Source of the DNA: Humulus lupulus
Taxonomy: Eukaryota; Streptophyta; Magnoliopsida; Rosales; Cannabaceae
NCBI RefSeq assembly: GCF_963169125.1
Contig: NC_084795.1
Coordinates: 265,541,042-265,605,041, forward strand
Reading direction: 5' to 3'
DNA length: 64,000 nt
Shown here: positions 43,877-55,551 of the stretch, one piece after another
Position numbering within the stretch: the first letter of the stretch is position 1
Layout: each line of letters opens with the position of its first letter
Notes under the pieces: generated by a model
The model's input: the letters and a program-made list of their open reading frames with translations, nothing else
Told to the model about the DNA's origin: nothing
Databases searched by the model: none
Program-made: the position numbers and the translations under genes

Positions 43877-45879
43877 TGTTGGTATTAATTGAGAAAAATA
43901 AGAATACACAGCGGAATAGGATCTTTTTAAAAAATTATTAATACCAGCCATGATAATACATATATAGATATATTAAATAACACATAAAAGGAATATAGGT
44001 TACCTCTTGTAGCCTATCAAGTATTCTTGAATCTTTTTGTATAAATTAACGATCTTCCTATCCATTTTGAAAGCTCACACCTTAGCCTTCTAAGCCAATC
44101 CTCAAACACACAAGGACGTGTGTGGGCACGTAGGATTCAAAGGTTGATTTAGACTCTTTAGATGTACTCAACACATGAGATCTAGAGAAAATCGAGAATA
44201 GAGGCTATAGAAATTTCTAGAATTTCAGGTTTAGGGAATTCTATCGTTTCTTTTCTTAGAGAAAGTCTCACAGTCAAAACAACTTATATTAAGCTTATTC
44301 TTTAAAAGAATCATTTCTTTTCATGTTTATAAAAAATAATTAACTAATTTAATTAATCTTTATATTATTTAAATAAAACTAATTAGTTACATCCATTTTC
44401 ATTATTTAATTTAAATCGTATTTAAAAAGAATGACTAAATTTAATTAAATAAAAAAATTAATTTGAAATTCAAAATTCAAATTCCAAGGATAGAAAATAT
44501 CCCTCGTAGGTGCCACTCACTATGCAATAGAGTGAGTGGCATCAACCACTTAGTGGCTCTCCTTGATTTTCTCATTTGTTTATTTAATTAATATTTAAGA
44601 TAATATATTTATCCCAAAATAAATATCAGTTAATTCAAAATTAACTTTATCTTAAAATATAAATTTTAAATAAATAAATATCTTATAATAAGATAATTAT
44701 TAATATCTCTTTATATTAATCAAAACATGATTAATATTTATTTTAACATATAGTTTTTCAAAATAAAGACTATATAGTTAAATATTTAATTAATTCACAA
44801 TTAATCAATTGTCCATAATTATGACATAATTATTTCCTTGTCCTGGAAAATTAATTAATTTACAATTTAGTCATTCTCTCTACAAATCTTCCTTATGACA
44901 TCCTTACCATTGACAGTGTAGGGCAAAGGTGACCTGGGGACCATGGACCTATAATACGAAACTCCTGTAAACCAAATTATTAATCAAACTCTTTAATCTA
45001 ATAATATTATTTATTAATTCCATGATTACTCCACTATAAATATGGAATCGCACTCTAAGTATTTATAGAATTATATTTATAGAGTTTTCTTTGTAGTCCA
45101 TCGATATAATCAATAAATGTAGTTCTATCATCCAATTATTGGTTCGTTAATTAGAGCTTGTCAAAATTACTGTTTTACCCTTCTAATTACCTTTTGTTCC
45201 TTAAGTACCATTAATTCACTAGAGAATAATTAATCTATAATCAAATTATAGATTTGAGCTCAATAACTATTCAGTTCCAAAATTAACCCTTAAGGGAACC
45301 AATAATCGATTTGTTAGGAAAGTATGGATTCCATTATTTTAAATCATGTTCCCAGCCATTCATGATACTGAATCTCCAAAACAAAGTCATTAGCCTCATT
45401 ATACTAAGAAACATTAATGAGTGAATCAAAAGATCTATTAAGCACAAACATGAGTTCATGACTACTCAGGATTTAGACTGATCTACAAATGATCATCTAT
45501 TATGATTAGAATTAATTTTTTATGGAAAACAGCAAGTTTATAAAGATAGTTAATTTATATCGGTCCTGTCATATATAATGTCTATTATATATAGCACATT
45601 TACCAAGATGTCTATCCACATTAGTAATCCAAATCATACTAGAAACCATTCCTTAAAGATTCATTGCTTTAATATGTTACTGACTATTTTATTCATTGTA
45701 TATGATCTTATTGCTCTCTTACTAATACAAGATCATATACTCATAAATGAATATGAAATTTTCTTGATATTTATATAAATTATTCAAACAATAATTATAG
45801 CATTCAAATATAATAAAATTGTACTTTCATTTAAATTAATAAAATGTCTTTACATGCTTTTACGGCATAAATCCTAACA
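43877..45879 (-). repeat. K0: Ty1/copia 3' LTR, minus strand (2,003 bp)
   Basis: Minus strand TGTTAGGATTTATGCCG (45879) to AATACCAACA (43877), with a copia-type U5 (TATTCCGCTGTGTATTC) near 43893. Preceded on the minus strand by PPT-like GGACAAGTGAGAGAT and the end of pol. Left flank CGAAC. The other TSD is out of reach. Confidence 0.83.
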
Positions 45880-46019
45880 ATCTCTCACTTGTCCTCAAAG
45901 CAAGTGAGGCTTCTCCTTTCTTCCCATGTTGCGTACATGACCCATAAACAAATTTACATAAGTGTCTTGGTAAATGGGTACGCCAGGTTCTGTATCGACG
46001 CTATCTGCATAATAGTCAT
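45880..46019 (-). pseudogene. K0 copia pol 3' end
   Basis: Reads IAS..NLA.PFTKTL, the conserved C-terminal end of copia RNase H, followed by a decayed tail and the PPT. Cut at 46019 by the insertion of K1 (flank GTCAT). Confidence 0.78.
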
Positions 46020-47868
46020 TGTTGGGTTTTATGCCCTTAATAAAACCATTTTTCTTATGTAACACGTTATTATTATCAATAAAAGAAGTAGAAATCATTT
46101 TGTTTATTCAATTGCATTGTTCGCTTGTTTTATTACATGTTTATTCAATTAATACAAACATTCATAAAATCCTGAACATATGGATAGTTACAATTATGGT
46201 GACTAGGTCACAGTGGATTATAGTTGTAATTATATGTTCAAAAGAACAAGTCCTAGATTAGATCAGTGCATTGGATTTTCACTGATTAGGAAATCTACGA
46301 TATGATCTACTTACACATTAGGAGTGTGATGTCTTGTCCAAGGCATTGACCAAGTAGATATGATCGGATGTATTTGGTTACATCGGACTAGGACCGATAT
46401 TGATTATTGATTGATAAATAAGTATCGTTGTTATCGAATCTAATCAATATCACAACGTTGACCATAGGTTAAGTCGATCTTAATTCTGAGTAATAATATT
46501 ATGCTAATTATATTATTTAAATCTTTTGACTTGTTCGTTACCAGCTTACCCTACGGTCTAGCCCATACTTACATCTTGGAGATTTAGTAATGAAATTGAG
46601 TGGGAGTATTATTCATAGATATGAAATCTATAACTTATGTATGAGAAGTGAAAAGATGATTTCCTTAATTGCTTTGTTCAAAAGGTTAAATGATTGAGAT
46701 CTCATTTCTGTGATTAAGTTCACGGAAATATCATTTATAAGGAACTTAGTGGGAGTTAAGGATAAAATACTGATGAGGGGTAAAACGGTAATTTTCACCC
46801 AGCTTGTTAGTAAGTCATTGATAGAGGATTGACTAATTGTAATGGTTATAACAATGGATAACGTATTTATGCTTTGGAAAATACGTTCTATGAATTCAAG
46901 AGTTCAATTCCAAAGTCTATAGTGGAGTCATGAGGAATTAATAAGGTAGTGAAATTATTCGTAAATAAATTCACGGTAACTTATTGGAGCTTGATTTCAT
47001 GGATCCATGGTCCCCGCATCACCTTTGAGTAAATCATCTAGAATGTCTCAATTAATTGATTTAATTATCAATTAGGATTTTTTTTAAAGTTGACTAGGTC
47101 AATTTTGGAAAATTTATAGAGATATGAGATTTAGAGAATAAAAGAGAATCTTTGGGTAAATTTATTAATATTGATAAATTGGTGTCAATATAAATAAATA
47201 AAAATTAAATCAAGTTTCAAATTATAATTAGTTAATTTGAATAAGGATTTAGTTAATTAATTAAAATAAATAAATAAATAAAAGGTTTTGAATTTAGGCC
47301 CAATTGGGATTTAAATTCAAAATAAAAGTATTGGGCCCAAGTCCATTTGTGGGAGCCCAAGGCTTTTATCTTTTTGTTTATTAGTTTAATTAATTCAAAA
47401 TTTAAATTTAAATTTAAATAAAGCCCATTAAGTTGTCTATATAAGGAATATGATATCTAGGGTTTTCATAAGTCAGTATCAGTTGATTCATTGGGTAAGT
47501 GAAAACCTAGACACTCTAATCCTTTCTTAGCCACTTTCTCTTCTTCTTTTCTAGATCTCTTTCTCATGTGTTGAGAACCAGCCCACACTAGTTCTAGATT
47601 GATCAAAGGCTTGGTGAGGAAGACTGTGTTGCTAATCTAGTTCAATCTCTTGATAATACTCTGCTACAGAAAGGAATCAAGAGTTAGAGAGATTGAAGGA
47701 AGGAATTGTTCCAGTTCCGCTGCGTATTCGTAAGTTTCTACATCATTGTGTTTATGTTAATTTACGAATATAATGTTCATATGTATGTCATGTTATTCTA
47801 TGTTTCTATTATGTGTTTGGAAAAATAATAGGAAGCATGCATCTAGATTTAAATTTTAAGATCCTACA
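46020..47868 (+). repeat. K1 5' LTR (1,849 bp)
   Basis: TGTTGGGTTTTATGCCC to AGATCCTACA. TATA-like CTATATAAGG near 47437-47446 and U5 with TTCCGCTGCGTATTC near 47718. Confidence 0.88.
47437..47446 (+). promoter_or_regulatory. TATA box of K1 5' LTR
   Basis: CTATATAAGG. Absent from the truncated 3' LTR. Confidence 0.6.
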
Positions 47869-47869
47869 A

Positions 47870-47886
47870 TTGGCCTCAGAGACAGG
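47870..47886 (+). promoter_or_regulatory. K1 primer-binding site, imperfect
   Basis: TTGGCCTCAGAGACAGG, where TTGGTATCAGAG is expected for initiator tRNA-Met. Two central bases differ. Confidence 0.65.
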
Positions 47887-49833
47887 TTGCCTAGATCTAG
47901 ATGTGAAGAATACATGATTATATATGTTTGTTGACATGTTTGATTTTAAAAGTTTAATTGGATGGTACATGAAATTTGATATGAATGTTTTGAATGTTTA
48001 TGTGTCATATTGCTAATTTAAGTTGTCATTTTTTTTCATGCATTTTCAGATCTTAATTGGTGCTTGAAAAATGCTCATTGAAAAATTGCACAATTTTTTT
48101 TTTTTTGGTAGTTGCCCATTTTTTTTAATATAAATGTTTATATATATATATATATATATATTAAAAAAAAAAAAAACTAAACCGTATATGTATATATATA
48201 TTTATATGTATATATGTTTATATATATACATTTTTTTTTAAAATAACCGAATATATATAATTTTAAAAAAAAAATTGTTAACCATAATATGTAATATACG
48301 TGTATATACATATATTTTTATATATATGTTTATATATATTTATATATAATATAAAAGTTGGTTAAGAGATTTTTTGTTTTTTGTTGTGCTAAATAAATAT
48401 CTTAGATTCCAATTTTAAAAATTTGAGATATTTTCTTTAATGACAATTAAATTAATTTTATGTTTAATTAATTATGTGGTAAGTTTTCAATTGGGTAAAA
48501 CTTTATGGTAATTAATTAATAAGTAAATTAATTTTGATAACTCAATTGATTGTTTTAGATATTGATTTATTTATTTATTTTAGCAATTAATTTATTTATT
48601 TTGGGAATAAATGTAATGATACATAAAGATGTGTAACATGTCATATAGGTTTTCATGTTAGGCCCATCCAATTAATAAGAAAATTAACATATCTAGAATC
48701 ATTATTAAGTTATTTTTTGCATTTGGGCTTTAAATATAAGTATAATGATGGCCCATTTTTTTTGTTTTGAAAAATGTGGGAAAAATCAAATAAAACTTTC
48801 ATAAAATATTAGGTTTTATTTGGGCCCAATTGAACATGTAAAGTTTAAATTCCTCTCTTGTGGGTGGTTCCACTTGTGAAGGCCCATTTGCTTTGCATTA
48901 CTAGATTGGGCTTAATCAATTGAATAACAATTAATAAAACGAAGGTTCAAATTCCTGTCTTTTTGGGCTTTGTGTGGAAGTTAGGGAGCCTTAGTAGTGG
49001 GTCCGACATACTGAACCCAGCTCTCCTCCATGCAAGCTCGAATTGTTAAGGCCCATTTACCTAAGTTGGACTTAATTGTATTAGGTTATTCCTTTTAGTT
49101 GGACCTAATAATTGATTAGAAACAAATTAATTCTAATTGTTGAATTAATTTTCAAAGGGTAATTTTAGAATTAATGGGAAAATTATAAACTATGGTTTAT
49201 TGATTATTTTAATAATTTGGCAAACCTAAGTTGGTAATTTTCAAAAGAATAAAATACTAAATCGAGAAAAATTAAATAATGAGTTTTTAAATTTTGAATT
49301 CGATCTCCACCGTTGATTTAACGAGGTTAGGGTATAGTGGGGCCTAATGGCGCTTTGATTTCGTCTCCCTACGGAAGGTGTTCACTAGACTCTTAACATG
49401 GTTAAATTTCTTAGGATAGATGGTTATAGATGGACCTTCTATAGACTCATCCCTACGGTGACTATAGGAATTAAGTCTATAATAATCAAAATCGTGGGTC
49501 AAACTCATAAAGTAAGAAATATTTGTGACTCTCGCCTACCGGGACACATGTGTTTTCGTTACTTTGATCGAATGGATAGGTTATTAATAAAAGTCTGGGA
49601 CGTTTTATTAATTGAGTTGTTTCTCTATTTGACTAAGTGAATATTTGTGACTCTCGCCTACCGGGACACATAGGTTCATGGCTAGTTGAAAAACCCAAGA
49701 AATAGAAAGATAAGTTTTTAGTATTTACTTATCTTCAAACATTGTTTATATGTTATGCTATTTCTGAAACTTGTATGAATGAATGTTTGTCGAACAATGC
49801 ATTGATTTCTCCTTTATTGATAATTGTAGCTCT
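47887..49833 (+). other. K1 leader
   Basis: Almost 2 kb without an ORF of note. It holds T and A runs with (TA)n (about 48090-48350), several GGGCCCA/GGCCCA segments, and a duplicated segment containing GTGACTCTCGCCTACCGGGA at about 49519-49555 and 49640-49673. K2 and K3 keep the same duplication. Confidence 0.7.
48090..48350. repeat. AT microsatellite block
   Basis: Poly-T, (TA)n, poly-A and TATATGTATA-type runs in the K1 leader. Confidence 0.85.
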
Positions 49834-52800
49834 ATGGCCTCCAACCCCATTATCTCTCTTCTGTCCAAGGAGTTGTTAACCGGTGAGAACTTCATGAAAT
49901 GGAAATCTAATATCAACATAGTGTTGATCGGCGACAACTCAAAATTCGTGATGACTGAAGCTGAACCTGACTTTCCTGGAGAGAACGCCTCGAAGGCAGT
50001 GAGGGAGAAGTATGATCGTTGGACTGCTGCCAACAACAAGGCCAAGGCCTACATGCTCGCCAGCATGTCAGAAACGCTAAGGACTAAGATGGAAGATATC
50101 AAAACTGCTTACGACATCATGGAGCAACTCCAAGAAATGTTTGGACACAAGTCAGCGCAAGCTAGTTTCGAGGCTACCAAGAAGTATGTGAACTGTAGGA
50201 TGGCACCTGGCCAACATGTTCGTGATCATTTTATTAAGATGACGAACTACTTCCAAGAAGCTGAGTTGCATGGAGCAACAGTAGATGAGAAGACTCAAGT
50301 TGGAATCATTCTCAACAGCCTTGCACCTAGTTTCCTTACGTTCACCACGAACTATTTTCTTAACAAGTTGGACTATGGAATGACTCAGTTATTGAATGAG
50401 CTCCAGATGTATGAAGGAATAAATGGTGGACCGAGTAAAGGACCTGAGAAGAAGGCTGCTACTACCGGGGGTGCTCAGGGTGAGGCTAACCTAGCCTCTT
50501 CCTCGAAGAGCAAGAAGAGAAAGGCAAGGAAGGACAAAAAGAAAGCTAAGAAGCAAGCAGCTGGAAAGGCACCGACAACTGAAAAGCCTGTTGGAGCAAA
50601 GCCAACTAGCAAGAAGGCTAAAGGACAATGTTTCCATTGCAAGGAGGAGGGGCATTGGAAGCGTAATTGCCCCGCCCTCAAGGCAACTGGAACCCAAGGT
50701 AATAATAATTTATTAGTCTTGGATGCATATGTTTTAGAGGATGATTCTTCTGTTTGGATAGTTGATTCAGGATCCACTAATCATGTGTGTATTTCTTTGC
50801 AGCTACTTAGCAACTGGAAAACGGTGAAGGAGGGCGAGTTAAAACTTAGAGTTGGAAATGGTGAATTCGTGGAGGTCAAAGCGAAAGGACAAGCTCGTTT
50901 AAATTTTGGAAATAAATTTAAGTTGTTGGATGATGTTTATTTTATTCCAAACTTTAGTAGGAATTTAGTTTCAGTTTCTTTATTACATCAACAACGATTT
51001 GCTGTTACTTTCACAAGTTTTAATATATCTATTTCATTTAATGGATGTGAATTGTGTGTTGGATGTATTGAAAATGGCTTGTATATTTTGCGACCTAATG
51101 AATCACTCGCGCTTAACAATGAATTGTTTAAGGTAGCTAATCCTTGGACCGCCAAACGACAAAAGATCGATAATGATCACATGACATACCTTTGGCATCT
51201 TCGCCTTGGTCATATTAACTATGATAGGATTAAAAGACTTACAAAGGCTGGGCCTTTGAAGGAACTCACAATGGGTGACTTACCTGTCTGCGAATCTTGT
51301 CTGGAAGGTAAAATGACCAAGCGTCCATTCTCTGCAAAAGGAGAAAGGGCCAAAGTACCCCTAGGGCTCGTTCATACTGACGTCTGTGGACCGATTAATG
51401 TTCAGGCAAGAGGTGGTAATGAATATTTCGTCACTTTCATTGACGATTATTCTCGATATTCATGTCTTTACCTAATGCAAAGAAAATCTGAAACTTTTGA
51501 CAAGTTTAAAGAATTTTTAGCAATGGCCCAAAACCAGTTAGGTAAAACTTTAAAGATCTTGAGATCTGATAGGGGTGGAGAATATTTGGATAATCAGTTC
51601 CAAGATCATCTTACTGAATGTGGAATTCTGTCTCAACTCACTACCCCAGGAACTCCGCAACAAAATGGTGTTGCTGAGCGTCGGAACCGAACGTTGTTAG
51701 AAATGGTGAGGTCAATGATTAGTTATTCAACTCTATCACCGTCTTTCTGGGGGTATGCCATTCAGACCGCTAATGACATTTTAAATGTTGTACCGTCTAA
51801 GGCTATCTCCAAAACGCCTCTAGAACTATGGAATGGACGTGAACCTAGTCTACGTCATTATAGAATTTGGGGGTGTCCTGCTCATGTCCTGAGGAAAAAG
51901 GAAGGAAAGCTAGAATCGCGAACTGAGGTTTGCTTGTTTGTAGGCTATCCTAAAGGTACTCAGGGTGGTCTGTTTTATAGTCCAGTAGACAAGAAAGTGT
52001 TTGTTTCAACAAACGCTACTTTTCTAGAAAACGACTACATGAAAAACTTCAAACCTCGGAGTAAAATATTGTTGGAAGAAATGCAATCAGCAGGAAATGT
52101 TCAACCCATACCAATGCAAATCAACAAGAACGTTGAAGAAGAACAGACAGCTGGTCCAAGTCAGACAGTTACGGTGCTTCGTCGTAGTGGGAGGGTTTCT
52201 CGGAACCCGGAACGCTACGGGATGGATGGTGAAACCAATATGGTAGTAACTGACACTCGTGATGATGATCCATTGTCCTTTAAACAGGCAATGGTTAGTT
52301 CTGAAAAGGATTTGTGGCTCGAAGCCATGAACCAGGAAATGGAGTCCATGTACTCAAATTCCGTCTAGGATCTTGTAGAAGCGCCGATGGACTTTAGGCC
52401 CATTGGATGCAAGTGGATCTACAAGAAGAAAAGAGGAGCTGATGGAAATGTTGAGACATATAAGGCTCGACTTGTGGCAAAGGGTTATACCCAAAGAGAG
52501 GGAGTTGACTATGAGGAAACTTTCTCTCCAGTGGCCATGTTAAAATCCATTCGCATACTTTTATCCATAGCTGCAGCTCTTAATTATGAGATTTGGCAAA
52601 TGGACGTCAAGACAGCATTTCTAAATGGCTTTCTTGATGAGACCATTTATATGGATCAACCAGAAGGATTTGTAGTAGCTGGACAGGAAAAGAAAGTATG
52701 CAAGCTCAATAGGTCCATTTATGGTCTTAAACAAGCTTCGCGCTCCTGGAACTTAAGGTTTAATGAAATAATTAAGACCTATGGTTTTGAGCAGAACGTC

Positions 52801-53844
52801 AATGAACCCTGTGTTTACCAACTAAGGGAAAATGATGTGAAAGTGTTCTTGGTACTTTATGTAGATGATATTTTACTCATTGGCAACAATGTCAAGAAAT
52901 TATCAGACATAAAGAACTGGCTCGGGACCAAATTTAAGATAAAAGATTTGGGTGAAGCTAGTTACGTTCTCGGCATCCAGATCATTCGGGATAGGAAGAA
53001 CAAGATGTTGGCGCTATCTCAAGCAGTGTACATAGATAAGGTACTTGAACGTTTCTCTATGAAAAACTCGAAGAAGGGACTGTTGCCATCCCGACATGGA
53101 GTTTATCTTTCTAAGAAGCAGTCTCCACAGACTCCTCAAGAGGAAGAAGAGATGAAACAGATTCCCTATGCATCTGCAGTTGGAAGTCTTATGTATGCTA
53201 TGTTATGCACTAGACCAGACATCTGCTATGCAGTGGGAGTTGTAAGCAGGTACCAGTCAAATCCTGGTAGACAACAGTGGGCAGCGGTCAAGCACATACT
53301 GAAGTATCTACGAAGAACAAAGGATTATATGCTGGTCTATTCGGGAGGTTCACTAAACCCGATAGGCTACACTGATTCTGATTTTCAGACGGATGTCGAT
53401 GACAGGAAGTCTACTTCTGGAATGGTGTTTACTCTTGGGGGTGGAGATGTGATTTGGAGAAGCGTTAAGCTGTCTGCCATTTCAGATTCCACCATGGAGG
53501 CTGAGTACATAGCTGCGTCTGAAGCGGCTAAGGAAATAGTCTGGCTGAAGAAGTTCTACACGGATCTCGGTGTTATTCCAGGAATGGATAAACCACTCAT
53601 ATTGTACTGTGACAATAATGGGGCTATAGCAAATTCGAAAGAACCTCGAAGTCATAAAAGAGCAAAGCATATAGAGAGGAAATACCACATCATTAGGGAA
53701 TATGTGTCCAGGGGTGAAGTCAAGGTGATGAAGATAGCGTCGGAAGACAATCTGGCAGATCCTTTTACCAAGACTTTGGCTGAGAGTGTTTTCGTGAAGT
53801 ATGTAGAAGGAATGGGTTTGAAAAACATGTCTCATTTGTTTTAA
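49834..53844 (+). pseudogene. K1 copia gag-pol polyprotein, one in-frame stop
   Basis: One 1,336-codon frame, gag to RNase H, broken only by TAG at 52366-52368, just after YSNSV and before DLVEAP, where copia elements usually have Trp. I start at ATG 49834 (MASNPIIS); an upstream in-frame ATG at 49783 adds 17 residues that do not look like gag. Gag ends in knuckle CFHCKEEGHWKRNC (about residues 266-279). Protease VDSGSTNHVC (D311). Integrase HHCC (HLRLGHIN...CESC), D516, D579, E615, spacing D,D-35-E. RT with YVDDILLIG at about 1009. RNase H with TDSDF (D1181), EAEYIAAS and HIERKYH. Tnt1-94-like by motif. All catalytic residues are present. Confidence 0.92.
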
Positions 53845-53861
53845 AAGGGCAAGTGGGAGTT
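53845..53861 (+). promoter_or_regulatory. K1 polypurine tract
   Basis: AAGGGCAAGTGGGAGTT immediately before the 3' LTR start. The same sequence borders K3 in inverse orientation at 59762-59778. Confidence 0.82.
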
Positions 53862-55012
53862 TGTTGGGTTTTATGCCCGTAATAAAACCATATTTCTTAT
53901 GTAACACGTTATTATTATCAATAAAAGAAGTAGAAATCGTTTTGTTTATTCAATTGCATTGTTCGCTTGTTTTATTACATGTTTATTCAATTAATACAAA
54001 CATTCATAAAATCCTAAGCATATGGATAGTTACAATTATAGTGACTAGGTCACAGTGGATTATAGTTGTAATTATATGTTCAAAAGAACAAGTCCTAGAT
54101 TAGATCAGTGCATTGGATTTTCACTGATTAGGAAATCTACGATATGATCTACTTACACATTAGGAGTGTGATGTCCTGTCCAAGGCATTGACCAAGTAGA
54201 TATGATCGGATGTATTTGGTTACATCGGACTAGGACCGATATTGATTATTGATTGATAAATAAGTATCGTTGTTATCGAATCTAATCAATATCACAACGT
54301 TGACCATAGGTTAAGTCGATCTTAATTCTGAGTGATAATATTCTGCTAATTATATTATTTAAATCTTTTGACTTGTTCGTTACCAGCTTACCCTACGGTC
54401 TAGCCCATACTTACATCTTGGAGATTTAGTAATGAAATTGAGTGGGAGTATTATTCATAGATATGAAATCTATAACTTCTGTATGAGAAGTGAAAAGATG
54501 ATTTCCTTAATTGCTTTGTTCAAAAGGTTAAATGATTGAGATCTCATTTCTGTGATTAAGTTCACGGAAATATCATATATAAGGAACTTAGTGGGAGTTA
54601 AGGATAAAATACTGATGAGGGGTAAAACGGTAATTTTCACCCAGCTTGTTAGTAAGTCATCGATAGAGGATTGACTAACAGTACTGGTTATAACAATGGA
54701 TAACGTATTTATGCTTTGGAAAATACGTTCTATGAATTCAAGAGTTCAATTCCAAAGTCTATAGTGGAGTCACGAGGAATTAATAAGGTAGTGAAATTAT
54801 TCGTAAATAAATTCACGGTAACTTATTGGAGCTTGATTTCATGGATCCATGGTCCCCGCATCACATTTGAGTAAATCATCTAGAATGTCTCAATTAATTG
54901 ATTTAATTATCAATTAGGATTTTTTTTAAAGTTGACTAGGTCAATTTTGGAAAATTTATAGAGATATGAGATTTAGAGAATAAAAGAGAATCTTTGGGTA
55001 AATTTATTAATA
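53862..55012 (+). repeat. K1 3' LTR, truncated
   Basis: Matches the first 1,150 bp of the 5' LTR, then diverges at TTTATTAATA into AT-rich sequence. Confidence 0.88.
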
Positions 55013-55551
55013 AATAAAATAAAATTTATTTTTTTAAAATTAGATATTTTGTGCAGTTAGGTTTAAAATATTTAAAATTGATTATCTGATAATTTTATAG
55101 ATATTTTTTTTCTTTTTAAAATATTTTGAATTTGTTGATAATCATGATATTTTAAGATATTTTTTTTATTTTGTTATAAATAAAATATTAAAATTAGTTA
55201 TCTGATTTTTCAATATATTTTTATTGTTTAAAATATTTATAATTGGTTATCAGATAATACTAGATATTTTAAATTTGGTTAAAAGATATTTTGATATTTT
55301 AAAATTTGTTAAAATATTTAAAAATAAAATATCTTATAATTCCTAACAACTTAACATGGTTAAATTAATTATTTGAAATTGAATTTTGTTTGATAAATTC
55401 TATTTTAATTAATTTAATATTTTGTAACTTGTTTAATTAATTATATTGAATTTTGTCCGATGAATTCTATGTTAATTAATTATGGTATTTTACAAAATAG
55501 TGTATTGTTGTGGTATATTTGCATAATTTAATAATACATGCTTATAGAATA
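55013..55551. other. AT-rich junction, no gene
   Basis: Repeated TTAAAATATTT-like words between the broken K1 LTR and the K2 leader. Origin unclear. No ORF or element end is visible. Confidence 0.5.

Larger units (their letters stand above)
46020..55012 (+). mobile_element. K1: Ty1/copia retrotransposon, nearly intact coding region, truncated 3' LTR
   Basis: 5' LTR 46020-47868, degenerate PBS, 2-kb leader, one gag-pol frame (49834-53844) with a single TAG, PPT and 3' LTR from 53862. The 3' LTR stops matching at about 55012, so roughly 700 bp (TATA, R and U5) are missing and no right TSD can be read. Over the shared 1,150 bp the LTRs differ at about 17 sites (1.5%). Inserted into K0 pol. Confidence 0.9.
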
